Source of the DNA: Misgurnus anguillicaudatus
Lineage: Eukaryota > Chordata > Actinopteri > Cypriniformes > Cobitidae
NCBI RefSeq assembly: GCF_027580225.2
Contig: NC_073348.2
Location: forward strand, 41,078,501-41,142,500
Reading direction: 5' to 3'
DNA: 64,000 bases
Shown here one piece after another: positions 23,901 through 33,921 of the stretch. Numbering within the stretch: the stretch's first letter is position 1; each line of letters begins with the position of its first letter. A program made the translations under genes and the position numbers. The notes beneath the pieces are model-generated. The model did no database searches. It saw only the letters and a program-made list of their open reading frames with translations, and was not told the DNA's origin.

Positions 23901-26900
23901 TGAAAACACGTCAGACCCGCGACAGGAATGAAGAAAAAACCCGACACGCTCACCACTGACAGACTGAGGACTGAGTTAAAGGGGTCATATCATGAGATTT
24001 TTTAAGATGTCAAATAAATCTGTCCCCAGAGTACATAAGTGACGTTTTACTTGAAAATACCACACAGATAATTTATTATAAGATGTTAAAATGTACACTT
24101 TGTAGGTGTGAGCAAAAATGTGCCGTTTTTGGGTGTGTCCTTTAAAATGCAAATGATAGTGCAGATTAAGGGGCGGTATTATAATAATAAGATCCACTTA
24201 TGACATCACAAGGGGAGACAAATGTCAATGAGCTATTTTTTTACATGCTTGCAGAGAATGGTTTAACAAAACTAAGTTACTGGGTTGATCTTTATCACAT
24301 TTTCTAGGTTGATAGAAGCACTGAAAACCCAATTATAGCACTTAAACATGGAGACTCTATAATGAATATTGTGACTCTAGCTCATGAGAAATGACAAAAA
24401 TCTCATGCAGCAGAAGAAAGATACGTTACAGCAGCATGTAACTGCCACAGGTTCTCCAGATGATCCAGGACATAAAGGAGACCACCAGAAAAAACAGCCA
24501 CCATATGAAGACTCAGAGAGAGAAGAAAGAGCAGGAAGAAGCGATAGTTTCGTCTGCCGATGCAGTTGTTCACCCATGGACAGTGATGATCAAAGTCCTG
24601 ATAGAAGTTCAACACACAAAGTAAAGGATTATTTTACAGACTAATATAAAGAAAACACACACACACACACACATCTCTCTCACCTCCACACAGTGATCAC
24701 AAACACTGCAGTGTGAACATCTCGGTGGTCTGTAGAAGTGACAGGTGGGACACCACTTCATGCGCACCTGAACTCCTCTCACCTCCACATTCTTATAGAG
24801 CGGTGCACAGAAATCATCATCTTTATCTTCATCTTCATCAGCTGTAAGATAAACACAGGACTGAAAACCTTCAGACAGCAGTAATGCATGCACATCTCTA
24901 ACTGATAATGCGTGACTGCAGCTCATAAAACAATCATTCACATCAACTGACCCCTCGGGAACACACCGGCATCCATAAACGCTGCCCGTATGAAGTTTGC
25001 CATGACAAAGAGGAAGAGGACGCCAACACATGAAGGAAGAGTAAGAGACACGTGCTGAGCGAGCCATGGACACCTGTGACAGAGAGAGAGAGAGAATATA
25101 ACATTGACTCAATTTCCATCAGTACATGTTTTAGTTAAAGGGGACAGAGAATGAAAAACCATTTTACCTTGTCTTTATTGAATAATTGTAGTCTACCCGC
25201 ATTCACAAACATACAAAAAGTGCTAAACATGCTAAACATCTCAGTCTCATAGAAATTCCTCTTTTAGAAATTTCAGCCAGAAAACAGCCCAATCTGAAAA
25301 ACTGATGCTTATGACATCACAGGCATCTAACTGCCCCTCCACTTTAAAATAATTGGCTACATTTTTTGAGTGGCAGCAAAGTCAGCCAATCAGTAATGAG
25401 TTAAGCCAGTAGGGGGAGCCAAATAGGTGCAAAACCACTTGTTTAAAATCCTCCACCCTAATAGAGCTATCTGAGAGAGGTTTTTAAGAAGGCATTACAG
25501 ACCCAAACAAAAAAATTTTTGTCTACATGTCACATCACAGAACAAGGATAAATAGCCCGTTCAATCATTCTATGTCACCTTTAAAGGTATTGCGGAGGAT
25601 CTTCTTTTTCCGGGTGGATCATCAAGACTATTGGTCCTCCTAGTTGTCAATCAGGAGAGTTGCGCAATTGCATTTTTTAAAAAAGTAGAGAAGGCGGTTC
25701 TTTTCTAAAATTTGAGAAAATTCTCTGCTACACCTTTAAGAAAGACTTGATGTCTAATATGTGCTATAATCCTGTTAGTGATGTATATCTATAATAGAGG
25801 TGAGCGGGCACAAACAAACGCTGGGTTAATTGTATCACGGCTACTTTATATATTTCTACAGGGCAGATCAATCTGTGCTTTTGGTCTTTTTCTCTTACTG
25901 TCAGAAGATCTCCTGTGAATATGTGAAAAGTTATGATGTGTTTTGGTTAAGATATTGAACAAAGAGTGTTTTGGAGGTAAATTTCTTCATCTTATGTTTT
26001 TTTTTGTTGTGCTGGGAAAAGATTAATCGCGATTAATCACATACAAAATAAAAGTGATTTTTTCGCATAAGATATAAGTGTGTGCTTCTGTGTGTAATTA
26101 TTATGTATATAGAAATACATACACATTCATATATGTATTTAAGAAACATTTACATGTGTATATATATTTATTTATATATTTTATATGATATATAAATGTA
26201 AAAATAAAAATTCTGAAATGAATATATGTATGTGCGTGTGGTTAAATATACATAATAATTACACACAGTACACAACAACCACACATATATTATGCCAAAA
26301 ATCACTTTAATTTTGTATGCGATTAATCTTTGCCCAGCACTAGTTTTTTATTTCTGAGTTGTGTGTGTGTAAGTCACCAAATCCATCCTTAAATTATTTG
26401 AATCACTGTCTTGTTACCTAAAACAAATATTTGATAGAGCCAAAGTCAAAAAGTGTTAGTGCCCCGCTCTCCTCTACTGATCTCTGACATTTTTCTGTAG
26501 ACATTCACATTTCTAACTGTACTCAGATCAGATTTTTGTTCAATAAACAGAGGAGGGGCACTAATCCCCAGATTACTGAATCCAGATCAACCCCCCGTCT
26601 GCTGCACACGAGACAATAAAACACAACAATACAACAAACACAATAATACACAACAACACAACAAACACAACAATACAACAAACACAATAATACACAACAA
26701 AACAACAAATCATCTGCTGAAGTTCAACTATTATTATTACTATACGAGAGAAGAATGAGAAAACTGTAGAGAAATCAAACTTTATAATCTTATTATCATC
26801 ATCATGAAAGTCATCAGAATGAATCTCACATCTCTTCTGTATGTTCTTACATTACAGATACATCACACAACACACCTGATATATTTCTGCAAACACAACA

Positions 26901-27506
26901 CATACGTCTGATATTCATGAAGAATTGAGCTCTTCACTGAATTCAGGTCAGTGATTTCTGTTTGAGGACAAAAGCTTTTCTCTTCAACATCCTAATTTCT
27001 TATCAAAGGATTAACACAAAGACGTGACCATCTGCCCTCCAACACAGAGATAGAGACTGATATTCATTACAGTATATTATTATCTATTAACACAATCAGA
27101 AATAAACTCATCCTCATTCACATGCAGTTCAATGGAAGCAATAAAGTAAAGAGAAGTGTCTGTGAATATTATAACACATCAGTATAACTATATTATAACT
27201 AGTACTGTGAAAATATGAAGAAACTGATCTAAAGTTAAGTGTCATCTTCTACTAGTAGATGTAAACTAATGTTAAACATGTGATTCACTTCATCATAACT
27301 CTTCCTATATAATCTACCAATCAACATCCAGGACTTTATAACTGCATTTAAAGGTGTGATGTCATCAGTCAATTTTACTAATACTGTAACTAACCTGTTA
27401 GTAGAGAATTGTGCTAACAACACCAGGGTCACAGGTTTGATCACACAAACTGATCTATTTTAAAGTTCTCATTAAATCAAGAAAACCTCTCGCACGCGCG
27501 CACGCA

Positions 27507-27588
<82 letters not shown>

Positions 27589-28102
27589 TCTATGATGACA
27601 GATGTGAGTTTAAACTCATTCAGTGAAGGTCAAACATTTGATGAACACCACTGGAAGAGAAACCAGCTAGTGGATCAAATCCTAATCCTTCTCTTCCTGA
27701 CCCGCCTGCTGATGCTGGTGACGTCACACTGAAACTGGGACAAACTTCACTCACATCATTTCAATCAATAAACCACAACAGCACAAAAATACTCAACATG
27801 CAAGGAAAATAATAACAAGAAGCCAGAAAATACAAATCCTGGATGTTAGATGGTATAAAAGTTTGATGTGTGTGTCTGATGAATTAAACTTTATACAGAT
27901 ACGTGTCACTCAATGCTGTAAATAAAAACACACTACTGAGTAACATGAGATCATTTAGTACTAAAAACAACAACAATCATGACAACCAGAAGAAATCATT
28001 TAAAGAACGAATAACGACTTACGTAAAAACGAAGAACAGAGTTGATGAAGTCACGAGCAGCAGCACAGCAGCGGTCACAGGCGCGTACGCGCTCCCGCGC
28101 AT
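20990..28102 (-). CDS. zdhhc8: palmitoyltransferase ZDHHC8 (DHHC S-acyltransferase)
   Basis: Multipass membrane enzyme that transfers palmitate to protein cysteines. Ten coding exons splice in phase: 28023-28102, 24952-25073, 24684-24841, 24425-24597, 23861-23963, 23692-23783, 23423-23543, 22696-22798, 22538-22617 and 20990-21823. They give 621 residues (human ZDHHC8 has 765). The start is the ATG at 28100-28102; an in-frame TGA lies six bases upstream. TM1 is about residues 9-26 and TM2 about 38-60. The cysteine-rich domain starts near residue 98 ([15 protein letters not shown]), and the catalytic DHHC is at 123-126 (Cys126), followed by [15 protein letters not shown]3 and TM4 follow, then GRTTNEQ and VNPFTRGC. 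The cytoplasmic tail keeps GSLSYDSL, the serine/proline-rich blocks and SSIQEHRE. The tail ends DINPN and lacks the EISV-type PDZ ligand of mammalian ZDHHC5/8, so this is a divergent paralog or a further 3' exon was missed. A retrotransposon lies about 266 bp upstream. Confidence 0.92.
21991..22307. repeat. MITE family E copy in a zdhhc8 intron
   Basis: Fold-back element with ends TTAAAGGGATAGTTCACCC and GGGTGAACTATCCCTTT. The right-hand TTAA has decayed to TTCA. Confidence 0.85.
22900..23206. repeat. MITE family D copy without insertion
   Basis: The ends are TTAAAGGTGCAGTGTGTAA and CACTGCACCTTTAA. It contains the empty site CCCTTAATGGACAAAC, which corresponds to the point where family E sits inside the 20115-20797 copy. 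Confidence 0.85.
23976..24357. repeat. MITE family A copy in a zdhhc8 intron
   Basis: It starts TTAAAGGGGTCATATCATGA, about 13 bp upstream of the acceptor of the 23861-23963 exon on the minus strand, and contains the family core. It lacks the segment between about CAAATG and ATAGTGCAG found in other copies. The right end fades near 24357. Confidence 0.8.
25135..25739. repeat. two MITEs abutting at a shared TTAA
   Basis: A first element (25135-25584) has ends TTAAAGGGGACAGAGAATGA and TTCTATGTCACCTTTAA. The family C copy (25581-25739) begins with the same TTAA in which the first one ends. The two elements share a single target tetranucleotide, in the first intron of zdhhc8. Confidence 0.8.
26010..26342. 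repeat. fold-back element, GTGCTGGG...CCCAGCAC ends
   Basis: The left arm GTGCTGGGAAAAGATTAATC is mirrored by GATTAATCTTTGCCCAGCAC. The centre is rich in (TATA/TGTA) and forms a long hairpin. It is related in body to the element at 44054-44399 (ATTAATCG motifs and the tandem TGTGTGTACTGTGT-like segment). Confidence 0.8.
27486..27586. repeat. (GCAC)n then (CA)n microsatellite
   Basis: About 8 GCAC units merge into about 30 CA units. Confidence 0.95.
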
Positions 28103-28367
28103 CCTGGATCATCTGTCAATCAATCAATCAATCAATCAATCAAACTTTTGTTGTCAGACAGACCACAGTCTTCATCTTCTTCTTCTTCATCACTAGAAGT
28201 CAAATAAAACTATCGAGCTCGAGCGCTCCATCACTTTATACGTGGGTGGGGTCTCAGTGGGCGTGGTTTAGTCCGCGCATCAAAATTCCTAAGAATTTCA
28301 ATAAAGTTTGATGAAATTATTAACTTGACATAAATGTTGTGTATATCTAAACGGTGTGTTTGTTTTT
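28103..28367 (-). promoter_or_regulatory. probable zdhhc8 5' untranslated region and promoter
   Basis: This is the only upstream sequence left between the zdhhc8 start codon and the retrotransposon. It holds a (TCAA)n run at 28117-28142 and a locally CpG-containing stretch at 28207-28280. No TATA box is obvious, and the transcription start is not defined. Confidence 0.4.
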
Positions 28368-28372
28368 ATGAG
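28368..28372. repeat. target-site duplication, left copy (ATGAG)
   Basis: The 5 bp ATGAG directly left of the element is repeated at 33046-33050 directly right of it. A 5-bp duplication is typical for Ty3/mdg4 integrases. Confidence 0.9.
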
Positions 28373-28610
28373 TGTTGTGTTGTTCTTTATATATTGATGA
28401 TCCGACACACGGTATATTATCTAGATGAGGGTTTTATTGACTTCTTGCAGGATACAATATTGCCGGTACTCTTCCAGCATCAGTGCACACACTAAACTTC
28501 CTAAACCTTTGCTTACGTCGAGTGATTGACATATGACGTAGCCAATAGGAACACAGTATCTCAAAACAGTAACATATGATTGGCTCTTAGCAAAACCTAA
28601 GAATACTACA
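28373..28610 (-). repeat. 3' LTR of the Ty3/mdg4 element
   Basis: 238 bp, identical to the other LTR. On the minus strand it carries two CCAAT boxes (28541-28545 on the plus strand and an inverted one near 28580), a CRE-like TACGTCAT (around 28532-28539), AATAAA (28433-28438) and TATATAAAG (about 28386-28394). It faces zdhhc8, whose start codon lies 271 bp downstream. Confidence 0.93.
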
Positions 28611-28623
28611 TCCCCCTTTTTCT
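28611..28623 (-). other. polypurine tract
   Basis: On the minus strand the purine run AGAAAAAGGGGGA abuts the 3' LTR, as expected for the plus-strand primer of reverse transcription. Confidence 0.8.
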
Positions 28624-28806
28624 AAATGAGACAAAATATTATTGTTCACATTACAGGAAAAAAATTAAATTATTATGCATTCAAAATAACAATGTGAACA
28701 ATTACTTTCAGCGCTAACATATTGAAAGCATTTACATATAACACTATAATGAACAGTATACATTCTTCAATTGAAAGGGCAGCGATCCGCCTACACCCTT
28801 GTACAT

Positions 28807-31800
28807 TCACAAATCCAGAATATTTCTGGGTTTAATCTGTCGTCCGTATCTGGTTCTGTAACCGGTGGGTTTGGAAAAAACATCGGTGTGCTCAGGAGTA
28901 TCTGAAATGTCATTTTCAGATGTTGTACAAGGCTCCTTATCGGTATCACCTAAAACCTGATTAGAGTCATTTATGTGCGGTTCTGGTACGTTCAGGAGAT
29001 GACGTCTGTTTCGTCGGTATTCCTGTCCATCAGACGTACACACGTGATATGATCTCTCAGTATTGGCTGGTTTAATGATGGTAGCTGGCTTCCAGTATCC
29101 TCGTTCCTGTACTCTGACTGCCTGTCCTTCTGTGAGCTGAGGTAAGGGTCTAGCTGATCTGTCATAATAGCTCTTTTGGCGCTGTTGTTTGTGCAGCCTT
29201 TTTGCTCTGACATCTTTACAGCTGATGACCTTTGGTAGGAGCTGCTGATTGGTATTGGGAAGGGTTGATCGGAGGCGGCGACTCATTAACAGCTGAGCCG
29301 GGGATTTAAAACCATCAACCGGGCAGTTTCGATATTCCAGGAGACTGAGGTACGGGTCACCTCCATCAGCCTTTGCCTTTTCCAACAACATTTTTGCAGT
29401 GTGCACAGATTTCTCTGCCAATCCGTTACTTTGCGGATAATATGGGCTTGTGGTGGTATGTGTGAATTCCCATGCTTTAACAAAAGATGCAAACTCACCA
29501 GAACTATACTGAGGGCCGTTGTCTGAGATGACGGTCTCTGGGATCCCATGTCGTGCGAAGGCAGCTTTCAGCTTGTGTATAACCGCAGCAGAAGTTGTGC
29601 TGTGAAGTCTGTCCAGCTCAAAATATCTGCTGTAGTAATCAACTGTCACCAAATAGTCCTCATTGTTCCAGGTAAACAAATCGGTAGCCACTATTTGCCA
29701 TGGCCTATCTGGGATTTTGTGACTAATCATGGGCTCCTTGGTGTTGGAAGGGCGATATGTGAGGCAGATTGAACATTTGCTAATGATGCTCTCTATTTCT
29801 TTTCCCATCCCAGGCCAAAACATGATGTCACGGGCTCTCTGCTTACATTTCTCAATGCCTAGGTGACTGGCATGTACACGCGATAACATATCTGACCGAA
29901 AACTTGTGGGCATTACGATCTTTTCACCTTTGAAGATTATACCATGCAGGTATGAAAGCTCATCGCGGTGATTCCAGAATTCTGTCACAATCATGGGGCA
30001 TTTTTTCTTTTCCTCAGGCCATCCATTTTGTATGACTTCCTTTAGTTTCTGAAACTGAGGGTCCTTTTCTGTTTCAACTCTAATTTCCTCCAGCTTTGAG
30101 TCACTGACAGGAAGACTGCTGTACACAGTGTGCACTTGGATGTCCATGCCTTCAGTAAGGCTCATGTCTTGGTCAGAAAGTGACTTTCTTGAGAGCGTGT
30201 CGGCCACAGGGATGTCCTTGCCTGGTCGATGTACGATGGTGAAGTTGTATTTCTGCAGCTGAAGGATCATTCTCTGTAGCCTTGGAGGAACTGATGCCAG
30301 AGGTTTCCTCATGATTGACTCCAGGGGCTTGTGGTCACTCTCGATAATGATGTGGCGGCCATAGATGTATTGGTGGAAACGTTTACAGCCAAATAGCACT
30401 GCAAAAAGCTCCTTTTCAATTTGAGCATAATTGATTTCACTTTCAGAGAGGGACTTCGATGCATACGCAATCGGCCTTTCATCTTGCAGCAAAACTGCCC
30501 CGAGCCCATACTTGGAGGCGTCGACCTGTAACCTGAGCTCTTTGACAGGGTCAAAATATGCTAAGACTGGGCCTGGTTCACTTGTGAGCAAATCTTTTAT
30601 TTTCTTGAAAGCTTTTTCATGTTGGGCATCCCAAACAAACTCACTAGACTCCTTCAGGAGCTGACGTAGTGGTGCATTGACATCAGCAAGGCCAGGTGCA
30701 AATTTAGAGAGATAATTGATCATACCCAGCACAGTCTCGAGTTCTCCTTTGTCTTTTGGGGGCTCCATGTCTCTTACAGCAGCGACTTTTTTAGGGTCGG
30801 GCTTTACCCCATCAGCAGTGAGTAGATGTCCAAAGTAGCTCACCTCTGTCGCACAGATGATGCTTTTTTCTGGGTTGAGCTTGACTCCTCTCTGTCTGGA
30901 ACGCTGGAGCATTGCAAGTAGGTTCTCATCATGCTCTGCTTTTGTCTTTCCAAAAATGAGAACATCATCAACAATGGCCATGACCCCATTTAGACCCTCA
31001 TACGTTTCATCAATTTTCCGCTGGAACTCATCTTGGGCTGAAATTAATCCAAATGGAAGGCGTCGGAAACGGTAACGTCCAAAGACTGTGTTAAACGTAG
31101 TCAGTTTTGACGACTCCTCAGTGAGCTTAATAGCCCAGTAGCCCGATTTGGCATCGAGAACACTAAAGTATCGAGCACCAGCTAGCTTGCATGTTAAGTC
31201 TTCAAGAGTAGGCAATGGGTAATGAGGTCGCTTAACAGCTTTGTTGAGATCCCTCGGGTCTAGGCACACGCGTAGTCGTCCTGTGCGTGGCTTTTCCGCT
31301 ACGACCATTGAGTTAACCCATTCAGTTGGCTCTGTGACTTTAATGATAACATCCTGCTTTTCCATGCTATCAAGCTCATCTTTAAGACGGCTGCGTAGTG
31401 CGAGAGGAATGCGTCTAGGTGGGTGGACCACTGGGGTTGCATCTGGGTCCAAGTGTATGGTACACTCGCCGGGAAACAGTCCAATTCCTTTGAAAACATC
31501 TGCAAATTCCTTCAAAACTGGCGTTTCCATCTGCGTTTGTGTTACCGATAGTACAAGCTTAATTAGGCCAAAGTCTATGCAGCCTTTTAGACCTATGACA
31601 GGAGGTGCAACTGTGTCAACCACATAAAATGTCATGAACATTTCAATGTCTCTGTGTTTGCATTTCAGGTCACATTTGCCTTTTACCAACAAGCGTTCTC
31701 CACCGTATCCAATCAGAAGGCGAGATGTCTGTTGTAAAGTGCAATGGGTACTCAACTTGGCATACTCATGTATGGGAATGACGTTGGCAGCGGATCCAGT

Positions 31801-32778
31801 GTCCAGTTTGAACCTGATTTCGAGTTGTTTAGGGCCTACTTTAAGGTTTACAAAAGCCTGTTCTGTCTCTGAGCTTTGTTCGCCCTGTGTGACTGAGTCA
31901 ATAAACAGTTCATCATCACTCTCCTCAGTCTGGTCTGAGATTCCTTTGCTTATTGCATGCACAGTTTTCTCACCGTTAGAACGACATACTTTTGCAAAAT
32001 GATTTAATTTGCCACATATTTTGCATACTTTTCCTCTTGCAGGACATTGAGATCGATTAGTATGAAAATTGTTTCCACAGTAACCGCATCCTTTTGGGTG
32101 TACTGAGGTTGCATTTCTGTGTTGCAGATTTTCACTGTACTTCTTTGTGTGTTTCGCTTTGTGTTGCTTTGGAACAGCCCCTTGTGGCATGCTACGAAAA
32201 ACTGAGTGCACTGCATGTTCACGTGAAGTACTCATACTATTTGAGATGGTTTTCAACTGTGCTTGAGCTAACTCGTGAGATCTAGCGATGTCTATCGCTT
32301 TTTCAAGTGTTAATTCAGAGCCTGCATTCAAAAGTTTCTCTCTCACTTTGGGTGAGTGTATCCCAAAAACAATGCGATCGCGGATCATCTCGTCGCTATT
32401 TGCATAATTACAGTCTTTGGCAAGCAGACGCAAATCAGTCACAAAGTGCTCGAAGGGCTCGCGATCTCCCTGTATTTTCTCATGAAATTTATAACGAGCA
32501 AATATGACGTTTGCTTTGGGTTCTACGTATGCTGTAAAGCGGTCGTAATACGATTTTAGGAACTTTGCTTCGTCTGCAGACAGAGACCATGTATTAAAAA
32601 TATCACGGCCTTTTTCTCCGACCCATAGGAGAAGATAGCTACATTTTTCATCCTCACCCTTCTTTTTTAGCGGTCCGCTGAACATCAGCTCCGCGTGCTG
32701 CTGAAACTTGCGCCATGCTTCCGGCAGGTTCGTTGCTTCCCAGTTCATCGTGGGCATCGGGACTCCAGACGTATCCAT
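28807..32778 (-). CDS. Gag-Pol polyprotein of a Ty3/mdg4 retrotransposon
   Basis: A single 1323-residue frame with no frameshift between gag and pol. The Gag part (about 1-270) ends in two zinc knuckles, a CX2CX4HX5C variant near residue 231 and a standard CX2CX4HX4C near 256. The protease has the active-site LDTGSAA near 326. Reverse transcriptase spans about 430-690 and includes LPFGL and a VDD active site (AIVDDVLIF) near 603. RNase H starts near 753 (VDASKYGLGA) and includes EKELFA and SDHKPLE. Integrase has an HASHLG...CSIC zinc-binding region from about 971, then D (ATDLF, 1033), D (SDNGPQY, 1086) and E (LAEKS, 1116), the DD35E core. All visible catalytic residues are present and no internal stop occurs, so it could be functional. 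The domain order PR-RT-RH-IN defines Ty3/mdg4. It resembles proteins often annotated as K02A2.6-like in fish. Confidence 0.95.
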   Translation of the reverse strand: MDTSGVPMPTMNWEATNLPEAWRKFQQHAELMFSGPLKKKGEDEKCSYLLLWVGEKGRDIFNTWSLSADEAKFLKSYYDRFTAYVEPKANVIFARYKFHEKIQGDREPFEHFVTDLRLLAKDCNYANSDEMIRDRIVFGIHSPKVREKLLNAGSELTLEKAIDIARSHELAQAQLKTISNSMSTSREHAVHSVFRSMPQGAVPKQHKAKHTKKYSENLQHRNATSVHPKGCGYCGNNFHTNRSQCPARGKVCKICGKLNHFAKVCRSNGEKTVHAISKGISDQTEESDDELFIDSVTQGEQSSETEQAFVNLKVGPKQLEIRFKLDTGSAANVIPIHEYAKLSTHCTLQQTSRLLIGYGGERLLVKGKCDLKCKHRDIEMFMTFYVVDTVAPPVIGLKGCIDFGLIKLVLSVTQTQMETPVLKEFADVFKGIGLFPGECTIHLDPDATPVVHPPRRIPLALRSRLKDELDSMEKQDVIIKVTEPTEWVNSMVVAEKPRTGRLRVCLDPRDLNKAVKRPHYPLPTLEDLTCKLAGARYFSVLDAKSGYWAIKLTEESSKLTTFNTVFGRYRFRRLPFGLISAQDEFQRKIDETYEGLNGVMAIVDDVLIFGKTKAEHDENLLAMLQRSRQRGVKLNPEKSIICATEVSYFGHLLTADGVKPDPKKVAAVRDMEPPKDKGELETVLGMINYLSKFAPGLADVNAPLRQLLKESSEFVWDAQHEKAFKKIKDLLTSEPGPVLAYFDPVKELRLQVDASKYGLGAVLLQDERPIAYASKSLSESEINYAQIEKELFAVLFGCKRFHQYIYGRHIIIESDHKPLESIMRKPLASVPPRLQRMILQLQKYNFTIVHRPGKDIPVADTLSRKSLSDQDMSLTEGMDIQVHTVYSSLPVSDSKLEEIRVETEKDPQFQKLKEVIQNGWPEEKKKCPMIVTEFWNHRDELSYLHGIIFKGEKIVMPTSFRSDMLSRVHASHLGIEKCKQRARDIMFWPGMGKEIESIISKCSICLTYRPSNTKEPMISHKIPDRPWQIVATDLFTWNNEDYLVTVDYYSRYFELDRLHSTTSAAVIHKLKAAFARHGIPETVISDNGPQYSSGEFASFVKAWEFTHTTTSPYYPQSNGLAEKSVHTAKMLLEKAKADGGDPYLSLLEYRNCPVDGFKSPAQLLMSRRLRSTLPNTNQQLLPKVISCKDVRAKRLHKQQRQKSYYDRSARPLPQLTEGQAVRVQERGYWKPATIIKPANTERSYHVCTSDGQEYRRNRRHLLNVPEPHINDSNQVLGDTDKEPCTTSENDISDTPEHTDVFSKPTGYRTRYGRQIKPRNILDL

Positions 32779-32790
32779 TTTCGTGCAATC

Positions 32791-32807
32791 CGTTCACTCT
32801 GACACCA
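32791..32807 (-). other. primer-binding site, tRNA-Leu-like
   Basis: Directly after the 5' LTR the minus strand reads TGGTGTCAGAGTGAACG. Its first nine to ten bases complement the 3' end of vertebrate leucine tRNAs (…TGACACCA). Only 29 bases separate the LTR from the gag ATG, a very short leader. Confidence 0.7.
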
Positions 32808-33045
32808 TGTTGTGTTGTTCTTTATATATTGATGATCCGACACACGGTATATTATCTAGATGAGGGTTTTATTGACTTCTTGCAGGATACAATATTGCCG
32901 GTACTCTTCCAGCATCAGTGCACACACTAAACTTCCTAAACCTTTGCTTACGTCGAGTGATTGACATATGACGTAGCCAATAGGAACACAGTATCTCAAA
33001 ACAGTAACATATGATTGGCTCTTAGCAAAACCTAAGAATACTACA
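32808..33045 (-). repeat. 5' LTR of the Ty3/mdg4 element
   Basis: 238 bp, identical to 28373-28610. The AATAAA and TATATAAAG motifs occur in the same places. Confidence 0.93.
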
Positions 33046-33050
33046 ATGAG
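33046..33050. repeat. target-site duplication, right copy (ATGAG)
   Basis: Matches 28368-28372. Confidence 0.9.
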
Positions 33051-33921
33051 CAGATATACATTTACAATTCACAGCTCTAATATCTTATTTTATGACAGCT
33101 TGTGGTTATGAATGGTGTACTGGCGCCCTCTGGTGGTGGTTCACTGCCATGTGATTCATATTTCACTTAGGAAAAGTAACCATAGTTTTACTGTAGTTTA
33201 TTTATTTATTTTATTTTGTTCTATTGTTGTTTATTATAGCCATGGTTTAACATTGGCGTATTATTTATCATTTGTAAAACCATTTATTTACTAAAAACAC
33301 TACAGTCAACCCAGCTCTCAAAGTCATTTCTTGTGATTTACAAATTTCTACATAAAATCATCTTTTATAAAGAAATAGACATTCTGTAAACATATACAAC
33401 CTTGATTTTTTATATTTTATATTGAGTAAGGTCATGTTAAAGATTGAAATCAATGTGAGGTCAAACTTTCATGCTCCTCATCTCATCATTACGCTGACTT
33501 TCTTATTTATTATTTTTGTCTTGTTTTAAGTCCAATATTTAATTTTTTTAAATTAAGATGTATTTTGTTTTTATGAGCAAAATGACTTAAGAAAATAAGT
33601 CTAGTTTTTGGATAAAAAAAAGTGAATTTGTGCATAAAACAAACAAATGGGGCAAGCAAAAAAATCTTTAATCCCTTTAATAAAATCTTTTATATTTTAA
33701 ATACATTTCACATTTCTTTTTACATTAATACACAGTTCTTAATAAAAAAAAATGCATTTCTTTTTAAGCACCACCAGTTCTATGCAAAATTAAAAATAGA
33801 ATAAAACAAATGCATTGCTTTGTAATAAGCAATATCTAAAATTATAAATGTACATGTAAGAGCATCTTATGTGCAAATATGTGTTAAACACCGTCCCGCT
33901 CTTTTAAACTTTTTTAACAAG
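33051..33921. other. 3' flank of ankle2
   Basis: AT-rich with no coding exon. About 33490-33700 resembles the interior of the TACACTGCAAAAA MITE family (compare 42507-42814), with the shared AAAATAAGTCTAGTTTTT and AATGGGGCAAGCAAAAAAAT. Confidence 0.5.

Larger units (their letters stand above)
28373..33045 (-). mobile_element. complete Ty3/mdg4-type LTR retrotransposon, 4673 bp
   Basis: The order in element orientation is: 5' LTR (32808-33045), primer-binding site (about 32791-32807), one gag-pol frame (28807-32778), polypurine tract (28611-28623), 3' LTR (28373-28610). The LTRs are 238 bp, begin TGT and end ACA, and read identical base for base by eye. ATGAG is duplicated on both sides. There is no env. 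It lies on the same strand as zdhhc8 and ankle2, in the gap between them. The identical LTRs and intact frame imply a very recent insertion. Confidence 0.95.

Noticed and set aside
28992..29549. Secondary frames inside the retrotransposon
   Set aside because: Shadows of the intact gag-pol frame in other phases.
33046..33050. Longer target duplication around the retrotransposon
   Set aside because: Only the 5 bp ATGAG matches on both sides; the next bases differ.
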